Assembly: GCF_002874775.1 (NCBI RefSeq)
Contig: NZ_CP020991.1
Location: 186,001 to 250,000, forward strand
DNA: 64,000 bases
From: Monoglobus pectinilyticus
GTDB taxonomy: Bacteria; Bacillota; Clostridia; Monoglobales; Monoglobaceae
Direction of reading: 5' to 3'
The notes under the pieces were generated by a model that ran no database searches, was not told the DNA's origin, and worked only from the letters and a program-made list of their open reading frames with translations. Each line of letters opens with the position of its first letter. The first letter of the stretch is position 1. This document shows, piece after piece, positions 15,455 through 20,880 of this stretch. The translations under genes and the position numbers were made by a program.

Positions 15455-15514
15455 GCCGGACGCTGAGAATTAAGGGATAGAAATATCCTAATGTTCTTGG
15501 TGTCCGGCTTTTTT
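15455..15514 (+). terminator. Terminator of Y-family polymerase operon
   Basis: GCCGGAC (15455-15461) pairs with GTCCGGC (15502-15508), followed by TTTTTTG. The interior also pairs (AGAA/TTCT and GGATA/TATCC), giving a long composite hairpin. A short GAGCgaaaGCTC hairpin precedes it near 15428-15439. Confidence 0.85.
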
Positions 15515-15578
15515 GTCGCTCCCGAAAGGAGCAAGACCGTGACATATAAGTGGCTGGCGTATATCGCCAAGTATCCGT

Positions 15579-15632
15579 AATCTCCGAATTTTTGATTTCA
15601 ACCAAATTCAAAAATTCAAATTTAAGGAGATT
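15579..15632 (+). promoter_or_regulatory. Hairpin sequestering the ribosome-binding site of the sigma-like gene
   Basis: AATCTCC (15579-15585) pairs with GGAGATT (15626-15632), which contains the Shine-Dalgarno. The inner GAATTTTTGA (15586-15595) pairs with TCAAAAATTC (15608-15617). A further TGGCG/CGCCA hairpin lies upstream (15554-15569). Folding would hide the ribosome-binding site of the gene at 15639. Confidence 0.7.
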
Positions 15633-15638
15633 ACGACA

Positions 15639-16178
15639 ATGACAAAACTTACATTAGAACAACAGGAATTATTATTTGCGAACGACTGCAAGCTCATTAA
15701 CCTGCGGTATGAATATCACGGCTACACCGGCACGGAGAAATGGGCGATTGTAACAGAACTGGCGGAAGAAGAATTGTGGGTTAAATACCCTGATGTTATC
15801 CGTCGGTACACTCCGTTCATTCTGCTTTCTATGGCTCAGGGCGAAGTGATAACGGAGTATCAGAACTACGAAGCAAGAGAGAGAATGAGAAGGCTTCTTT
15901 TCGGACACGCATTTGACATCAATGACGGAGAATTTGAAGTGCATCATCCGGAATTGGCAGTCGATACAGACCCAATCGAAGAAATAATGCTGAAAGACAA
16001 TATTAAGCGACTTCGGGAGGTTTTGTGTTACTTAAGCGAAACACAGAAACGCAGAGTTTTTAAGTATTTCTTCTACAACAAAACACTTGAAAAAATCGCA
16101 GATGAAGAAGGAGTCGATTTTACTTCTGTAAGGGAATCGGTAAACAGTGCAATAAAAAAGTTGAGGAAATTTTTCTAA
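15639..16178 (+). CDS. Sigma-70-like protein (third ICE regulator)
   Basis: 179 residues. The C-terminus is a region 4-like HTH (YLSETQKRRVFKYFFYNKTL then EKIADEEGVDFTSVRESVNS). The N-terminal 100 residues resemble the sigma-like proteins found near integrases of clostridial ICEs (ELAEEELWVKYPDVIRRYTP). The ATG is 7 bases after GGAGATT, which is locked in a hairpin. It precedes the mazF-like and excisionase-like genes and probably controls the recombination end of the element. Target promoters unknown. Confidence 0.75.
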   Translation: MTKLTLEQQELLFANDCKLINLRYEYHGYTGTEKWAIVTELAEEELWVKYPDVIRRYTPFILLSMAQGEVITEYQNYEARERMRRLLFGHAFDINDGEFEVHHPELAVDTDPIEEIMLKDNIKRLREVLCYLSETQKRRVFKYFFYNKTLEKIADEEGVDFTSVRESVNSAIKKLRKFF

Positions 16179-16278
16179 AACACCCCCCAAAAACGCTCTC
16201 CCATTTCAAACAAGTGAAGGGGTTAATTCTAATCCGGATATGAATTACCTCAGAATAATCGAAAGCGAGGATTTACAT

Positions 16279-16857
16279 ATGAAAGAAAAAGAATTTAAGA
16301 ATGTCAGATGGGGCGATATTTATTACTGCGACTTGGGGGTTACAAACGGTAGTGTGCAATCGGGAATGAGACCGGTTCTTGTGGTTCAGACAAATCGCTT
16401 AAATGAAAGCAGTCCTACGGTCGTTGTAGCCGCTATAACGGCTGTTAAAAAGAAAACGGCAATGAATACTCATATTGAGCTAAACACGGATTGTGGCTTA
16501 AAAGAGCCGTCGATGGTAATGCTTGAGCAGCTACGCACCGTGGATAAAGCCACAGAGCTTGATAATTTTGTCGGAAGAATTACCGACGCAGATAAAATCA
16601 GCGAAATCAAGCGAGGATTGAAATTTGCAGTCGGTATTCCCGTTAAACCCAAGACAGAGCGTAAAGGCATTGTACTAAGTCTTTGCCCTCGTTGCAGAAG
16701 CGAGTTTCAGTCTATCCCTGAAAACATTGTAAAAAGACTTGACCCCTTTCAGGCAGATAAAGAGATGTGCGATAAATGTCAGGTAGGATACGGCTATGAC
16801 TATATGATTTTCAAAAAGAACCATCATCACGCTAAGGGAGGTGTTGACAATGTTTGA
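16279..16857 (+). CDS. MazF/PemK-like protein with C-terminal zinc ribbon
   Basis: 192 residues from ATG 16279, chosen over 16240 because GAGG sits 8 bases upstream and the MazF domain begins directly (VRWGDIYYCDLG). The MazF core is complete: GSVQSGMRPVLVVQTN, VVVAAITAVKKK, THIELNT ... LKEPSMVMLEQLRTVDK. Canonical MazF is an mRNA endoribonuclease. Residues after about 130 add a zinc ribbon (LCPRC ... CDKC) not found in canonical MazF. No antitoxin gene lies upstream; the next gene overlaps it by 8 bases and encodes an excisionase-like HTH. It may be a regulator or RNA-binding derivative rather than a classic toxin. Confidence 0.82.
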   Translation: MKEKEFKNVRWGDIYYCDLGVTNGSVQSGMRPVLVVQTNRLNESSPTVVVAAITAVKKKTAMNTHIELNTDCGLKEPSMVMLEQLRTVDKATELDNFVGRITDADKISEIKRGLKFAVGIPVKPKTERKGIVLSLCPRCRSEFQSIPENIVKRLDPFQADKEMCDKCQVGYGYDYMIFKKNHHHAKGGVDNV

Positions 16858-17110
16858 AGATAAGATTGAAGCAATGAACAAACTACCCAACGCTGTTGAT
16901 GATAGTTCCGGCTTTGAGAAAAGAGTTTATACGGTAGAAGAAATAATGGATATTCTCAGCATTGGAAAGAACACTGCTTATGCTCTCGTCAACTCAGGCG
17001 TTTTCCATTTTGTAAAGGTCGGCGGACATTACAGAATTTCCAAGAAGAGCTTTGACCGATGGCTTGATAATATGGACAGCGAAAGCTCCGGTTGTCAATT
17101 ATGCGATTAA
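16850..17110 (+). CDS. Excisionase-like HTH protein 1
   Basis: 86 residues from ATG 16850, with GGGAGG 8 bases upstream, overlapping the mazF-like gene by 8 bases. A single HTH_17/excisionase winged-helix domain spans residues about 27-74: YTVEEIMDILSIGKNTAYAL then VNSGVFHFVKVGGHYRISKK and SFDRWLDN. Such proteins bend DNA at attachment sites or act as regulators. It is the first of six homologous domains in four genes before the integrase. The last codons form one arm of an 8-bp hairpin. Confidence 0.82.
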   Translation: MFEDKIEAMNKLPNAVDDSSGFEKRVYTVEEIMDILSIGKNTAYALVNSGVFHFVKVGGHYRISKKSFDRWLDNMDSESSGCQLCD

Positions 17111-17207
17111 ACCAATCGCATAATTAACAAAAACTCCGATTTTCAGTACCATATAGCCAAGTCACTTGGCTATATGGTAGTCAGAGTGGCAAATAAGAAA
17201 TCGGGGG
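17101..17207 (+). promoter_or_regulatory. Structured leader with a 33-bp perfect palindrome
   Basis: Three nested structures are visible. ATGCGATT/AATCGCAT (17101-17108 and 17114-17121) spans the stop of the previous gene. A perfect palindrome runs from 17147 to 17179 (16-bp arms around a single C). An outer stem pairs CTCCGATTT (17134-17142) with AAATCGGGG (17198-17206), which includes the ribosome-binding site of the next gene. No T-run follows, so it is not a terminator. It may be a translational switch in RNA or a binding site in DNA for excisionase-type proteins. Confidence 0.7.
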
Positions 17208-17216
17208 TAAACGGTA

Positions 17217-17468
17217 ATGCGAAAGAAAATTGAAAAGAGCGATACTCGACTTCCTAATACATTCAGGCAGACTGAACCTGATATACGAGCATACACGGTA
17301 GATGATATACAGCACATCTTGAAAGTGAGCAGAACTACCGTCTATGAGCTGCTTAAAAGCAAGAAATTCCATAGCGTTCGTGTCGGAGGTCAATATCGAA
17401 TATCTAAAAAGAGCTTTGAAAATTGGCTCAATGGCGAGAAAGGAGGTTCTGAAGATGGCATTTGTTAA
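17217..17468 (+). CDS. Excisionase-like HTH protein 2
   Basis: 83 residues. One HTH_17-type domain (YTVDDIQHILKVSRTTVYEL then LKSKKFHSVRVGGQYRISKK and SFENWLNG) closely resembles that of protein 1, including the shared YRISKKSF wing. The first 25 residues are charged and probably flexible. The ribosome-binding site GGGGG is part of the nested hairpin upstream. Its end overlaps the next gene by 14 bases. Likely DNA-binding; role in excision is inferred from position. Confidence 0.82.
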   Translation: MRKKIEKSDTRLPNTFRQTEPDIRAYTVDDIQHILKVSRTTVYELLKSKKFHSVRVGGQYRISKKSFENWLNGEKGGSEDGIC

Positions 17469-18156
17469 TATGTTCAATGACCGAGTGGAGCAGTTTAATC
17501 TCAGAGAGGAAAATGAACGCTTGGCAGAATTGTTCAGCGATGAAAAGCTTCAGGAGGAAGCACAGTGGCAAGCCTATTCTGTCAAGGAAATATCTCGGTT
17601 GTTTTCCATTTCCGAAGAAGAAGCACTGAAACTGATGAATTGCGGCTTATTCAAAACATACCGAGTCGGCAACGAATACAGAGCTTCAAAGAAAAGCGTT
17701 GAAGAAAATAAGAAAATCGTCAAGGCAGTTCTTACATATCAGGACAAAAAGACAATGTCTGTACCCGACGTAATGAGAATACTCGGTCTTGGAAAGACGG
17801 CTACATACCGACTCATCAATCAGTGCCGATTTAAGACCTATTTGGTACTGGGCAAAATGAGAGTTGATGTGGATAGCTTTGAAGATTGGTATGCAGGACA
17901 ATTCCATTATGAGAAAGTAAACGGCGAAAGACCCGGTAAGAAATACGGCAAAACGCTCTCTCCTCTTACTGTTGCAAAGGTACTCGGCATTCCGAGAAGC
18001 ACCGCAAATGACCTTATGAACGATGGCATTGTTGAGTTTATATGGGTTGACGGTAAACGCCGAATAAAAAGAGAAAGCTTTGATAAGTGGTACGCTTCGC
18101 AAAGTAAATACACTAAAGTTAAGGAAATCGAGGAGGTGGAGGGATATGTCGATTGA
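17455..18156 (+). CDS. Triple excisionase-like HTH protein
   Basis: 233 residues from ATG 17455 (AAAGGAGG 7 bases upstream; the longer frame is rejected). Three related HTH_17-type domains occur in a row: YSVKEISRLFSISEEEALKL (about 40-85), MSVPDVMRILGLGKTATYRL (about 101-145) and LSPLTVAKVLGIPRSTANDL (about 165-210), the last two ending in the SFDKWY/SFEDWY signature. Tandem duplication of an excisionase unit explains this. A protein with three DNA-binding units could bridge several sites at the element end. It overlaps both neighbours by 11-14 bases, implying coupled translation. Confidence 0.8.
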   Translation: MAFVNMFNDRVEQFNLREENERLAELFSDEKLQEEAQWQAYSVKEISRLFSISEEEALKLMNCGLFKTYRVGNEYRASKKSVEENKKIVKAVLTYQDKKTMSVPDVMRILGLGKTATYRLINQCRFKTYLVLGKMRVDVDSFEDWYAGQFHYEKVNGERPGKKYGKTLSPLTVAKVLGIPRSTANDLMNDGIVEFIWVDGKRRIKRESFDKWYASQSKYTKVKEIEEVEGYVD

Positions 18157-18352
18157 GGATAGAGTTCGTGAATTAAACGGCGGTACATATACAAAAAAGA
18201 GCTATTCCGTAGAGGAAGTTCAGTCAATCTTGGGTATTACCCGACAGACCGTATATAAGCTCATCAAACAGGGGTGTTTTCAGGCAGTAATGCTCGAAAC
18301 CGGATACCGCATAATAAAGACCAGCTTTGATAAATGGCTGGATAATGAATAA
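18146..18352 (+). CDS. Excisionase (Xis-like), adjacent to integrase
   Basis: 68 residues from ATG 18146, with GGAGGTGGAGGG just upstream, overlapping the triple-domain gene by 11 bases. A single HTH_17 domain (YSVEEVQSILGITRQTVYKL then IKQGCFQAVMLETGYRIIKT and SFDKWLDN) makes up nearly the whole protein, the usual Xis size and position directly before int. It most likely provides directionality to the integrase in excision. Confidence 0.85.
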   Translation: MSIEDRVRELNGGTYTKKSYSVEEVQSILGITRQTVYKLIKQGCFQAVMLETGYRIIKTSFDKWLDNE

Positions 18353-18364
18353 GGAGGAACGACT

Positions 18365-19828
18365 ATGGCTTCTATTGTAAAGAGAAAGAATCGATATTCC
18401 GTCGTTTATACCTACAAAGACGATGACGGAAACCAACATCAAAAATGGGAAACCTTTGATACAAACGCAGACGCTAAAAAGAGAAAAACTCAAATTGAGT
18501 TTGAACAGCAAAGCGGTACATTCATCATTCCTAATGCTACGACAGTTGCGGATTTGCTTGAAGAATACTGCTCCGTGTACGGAGTAAATAACTGGGCAAT
18601 GTCAACCTACCGTTCAAAGAAAGGGCTTATGTATAATTACATCATTCCGCTTATCGGCGATGTGAAACTTGATGAACTGACTCCGAGACTTATGGATAAA
18701 TTCTATCAAAGCCTTCTGAAAGTTAAGACCAAAGTGGTACAGAATAAAAAGCCTAAAAATGAGTATCTGACCGTACATACCGTAAGAGAAATCCATAAGT
18801 TTTTAAGGAGTGCCTTTAATCAGGCGGTAAAATGGGAGTTGATGACAAGAAACCCGGTTCTCAATGCAACGCTCCCGAAAGAGGAACATCAGAAACGAGA
18901 AATATGGACAGCAGAAACTCTTATGCACGCTCTTGAAGTGTGCGATGATGATATTCTCGCATTAGCCATCAATTTATCCTTTGCCTGTTCACTCCGTATG
19001 GGTGAAATGCTCGGTCTTACTTGGGATTGCATTGATATTTCGGAGGAAAGCCTGAAAGAAAACAACGCTTCCATTTTTGTAGATAAAGAGCTTCAGCGAG
19101 TAAACAGAGATGTAATGGAGGTGCTTGATAATAAGGACATTATCCGTGTCTTTCCGAGAACTCTGTCAAATACAAATACCTCCCTTGTTTTGAAAACGCC
19201 AAAAACTAAAACAAGTGTGAGAAAAATCTTCTTGCCGTCAACCGTAGCTCAAATGCTGTTAGAGAGAAAAAAGCAGATTGACGAAATGAAAGAGCTTTTC
19301 GGTGATGAGTATTTGGATTATGACTTGGTATTCTGCCATTCGTCAGGCAGACCGATGGAAGGTCAGGTAATCAACCGTGCTTTGAAAAAGCTGATACAGG
19401 ACAACGACTTACCCGATGTGGTATTTCACAGCTTCCGTCACGCAAGTATAACCTACAAGCTGAAATGGAACGGCGGCGATATGAAATCGGTTCAAGGCGA
19501 CTCAGGACACGCCCGAATGGATATGGTTGCCGATGTTTACAGCCATATAATCGACGAGGACAGGCGATATAACGCACAGAAGTTTGAGGAACAGTTCTAC
19601 AACGCTAAAGGTCTCAAAAATGCGGAAGAAGGTAAAACTGCTCCAATGCCCAAGTTTGAAACTTCGGTTGAACTCCTTGACCCAATGGCAGAGGTTCAAA
19701 AAGAGAGCGAAGTTGAAAAAGAAAAGCCTGCTGAGAACAGTACAGATGAAAACGCCGCCTTGCTCACAAAACTGTTATCAAATCCGGAAACAGCAGCATT
19801 ATTAAAGGCTTTAGCGAAAACAATTTAG
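18365..19828 (+). CDS. int: ICE tyrosine integrase
   Basis: 487 residues; AAGGAGG lies 8 bases before ATG 18365. An Arm-type DNA-binding N-terminus (KRKNRYSVVYTYKDDDGNQH) is followed by a SAM-like core-binding domain and a catalytic domain. Catalytic residues are visible in SLRMGEMLGLTW (Arg), VVFHSFRHASITY (His-x-x-Arg), GHARMDMVADVYSH (His and the Tyr nucleophile). The last 70 residues form an unusual Glu/Lys-rich tail (ENAALLTKLLSNPETAALLK). The gene points at the tRNA-like attachment site 350 bases downstream, the usual position for an ICE integrase. Confidence 0.93.
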   Translation: MASIVKRKNRYSVVYTYKDDDGNQHQKWETFDTNADAKKRKTQIEFEQQSGTFIIPNATTVADLLEEYCSVYGVNNWAMSTYRSKKGLMYNYIIPLIGDVKLDELTPRLMDKFYQSLLKVKTKVVQNKKPKNEYLTVHTVREIHKFLRSAFNQAVKWELMTRNPVLNATLPKEEHQKREIWTAETLMHALEVCDDDILALAINLSFACSLRMGEMLGLTWDCIDISEESLKENNASIFVDKELQRVNRDVMEVLDNKDIIRVFPRTLSNTNTSLVLKTPKTKTSVRKIFLPSTVAQMLLERKKQIDEMKELFGDEYLDYDLVFCHSSGRPMEGQVINRALKKLIQDNDLPDVVFHSFRHASITYKLKWNGGDMKSVQGDSGHARMDMVADVYSHIIDEDRRYNAQKFEEQFYNAKGLKNAEEGKTAPMPKFETSVELLDPMAEVQKESEVEKEKPAENSTDENAALLTKLLSNPETAALLKALAKTI

Positions 19829-19835
19829 TCATACA

Positions 19836-19868
19836 AAAAAGGCAATCCGTCAGGGTTGCCTTTTGTAA
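19836..19868 (+). terminator. Terminator after int
   Basis: AAAAGGCAA pairs with GTTGCCTTTT around a short loop, followed by GTAATT. It begins about 10 bases after the integrase stop. Beyond it, 19870-20160 has no gene; it holds an inverted pair CCTGCTAA (20033-20040) / TTAGCAGG (20066-20073) that may be an integrase or excisionase arm site. Confidence 0.75.
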
Positions 19869-20176
19869 TTCCTGAAAAATCTTGAAATCAAGAAGAAAAA
19901 CCATTATAATATTTGAACACAGATTATTGATTTGCATAAGAGAATGCGTAAACTTCAAATGCGTTTCCTGTGATTTATGGGCTACAGATTAACTCAATGA
20001 TGTTTCCCATATTTCTTTGCATTTGCTAATACCCTGCTAAAAGGAAGGCAAAAAACCACGAAAAATTAGCAGGTTTTGGACGAGAATTTACTAACAGTGA
20101 AATCCCAGAAAAGCCAGTAAAATCAAGGATTTTCGGGGATTTGTAGGGAGTCAAAAATGCCCCTCGGGGGCTTCTC

Positions 20177-20218
20177 CTAAGGGCTAGTCACGTGTTCGAC
20201 TCACGTAGAGGGTGCCAA
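20177..20218 (+). other. ICE attachment site: 3' end of a tRNA gene (probably tRNA-Arg)
   Basis: ACGTG (20191-20195), loop TTCGACT, and CACGT (20203-20207) form a perfect T-arm with the conserved TTC. It is followed by AGAGGGT, discriminator G and CCA (20216-20218), exactly a tRNA 3' end. Just upstream, CTCCTAA suits an anticodon loop with CCU, but the sequence further 5' does not fold into a D-arm or pair as an acceptor stem. So only the 3' fragment is present. This is the usual scar of integration into a tRNA gene; the restored full gene should lie at the other ICE end. Isotype is tentative. Confidence 0.75.
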
Positions 20219-20248
20219 ACGCCGTATAAATACGGCGTTTTTGTTTTG
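20219..20248 (+). terminator. Terminator of the tRNA gene
   Basis: AACGCCGTA (20219-20227) pairs perfectly with TACGGCGTT (20232-20240), followed by TTTTGTTTT. It directly follows the CCA and marks the first chromosomal sequence beyond the ICE. Confidence 0.88.
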
Positions 20249-20255
20249 AATAATA

Positions 20256-20313
20256 AAATGCACCTTTATTGCCGATGTAATAAAACTATCGTATCAATAA
20301 AAAGTGCATTTTA
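20256..20313. terminator. Hairpin between tRNA fragment and coat protein gene
   Basis: AAAATGCAC (20256-20264) pairs with GTGCATTTT (20305-20313), and inner TTTATTG/CAATAAA also pairs. It lies just downstream of the reverse-strand coat gene and may end its transcript, though no strong T-run follows on the reverse strand. Confidence 0.5.
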
Positions 20314-20332
20314 TCATTATTTATATATTTTT

Positions 20333-20581
20333 TTACGCTTGTGCAGCAAATTTTTGCTTAACCTGGCTTATCTTCTGTTGGTCAGCCTGTTCGGTTGGAT
20401 ACCAACCTTTTGCTGTCATTTTCTTATATATTTCATCCTGCATACATAATGTGTCATTTAATGCTTTATTAAATGAGTTATTTACATTAGTTGTTCCCGA
20501 TTCAATTGAACCATGCATATAAAGGTCGCATACTCCCTTTGTTGACATCAGCAAACTTTCCATAAGGTTCTTATCATCCAT
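20333..20581 (-). CDS. CotF-like spore coat protein
   Basis: 82 residues, with AAAGGATG upstream of the ATG. Features of the Coat_F family are visible: a helical protein with CDLYMHGSIES, a segment NSFNKALNDTLCMQDEIYKK and a C-terminal KGWYPTEQADQQKISQVKQK, the typical 'gwY' motif. These proteins are deposited on the spore surface. It is paired with a short upstream gene of the same type. Expression in the mother cell is expected but no promoter is recognised. Confidence 0.85.
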   Translation of the reverse strand: MDDKNLMESLLMSTKGVCDLYMHGSIESGTTNVNNSFNKALNDTLCMQDEIYKKMTAKGWYPTEQADQQKISQVKQKFAAQA

Positions 20582-20631
20582 ATTATTTTCATCCTTTCTC
20601 TGTTAACGAGTTCATCAATAATAGCGCTATG

Positions 20632-20805
20632 TTACACTAAATTATAGAATTGTTTGAACAGTTCATCATGCTTCATTACAAGCTGTGAAACATAGTTCTT
20701 TAATTCGCCGTCTTGAAGATTGTTGGCAGTATCCTGGCATTGCGTTTTCAAAAATTGTTCATGGCCAAGAGCGTCTTCAATATAAAGTAATTCTTTTGGA
20801 CTCAT
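20632..20805 (-). CDS. Short CotF-like spore coat companion protein
   Basis: 57 residues (MSPKELLYIEDALGHEQFLK at the start), with GGAGGTGA 7 bases before the ATG. The all-helical pattern, with EDALGHEQFLKTQCQDTANN and a late LVMKHDELFKQFYNLV, matches the N-terminal half of CotF-type coat proteins. It lies 50 bases upstream of the other coat gene on the same strand. Many Clostridia encode such two-piece pairs. The excellent ribosome-binding site supports it as real. Confidence 0.75.
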   Translation of the reverse strand: MSPKELLYIEDALGHEQFLKTQCQDTANNLQDGELKNYVSQLVMKHDELFKQFYNLV

Positions 20806-20880
20806 CTTCTCACCTCCAGTTATTTTATATATCTATTATTTGTAATTGCTGTTAAAATATACATGATTTTATTTTTATTC

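Noticed and set aside
20140-20218. Complete tRNA gene
   Set aside because: No D-arm and no 5' strand pairing with AGAGGGT; only the 3' third is present.
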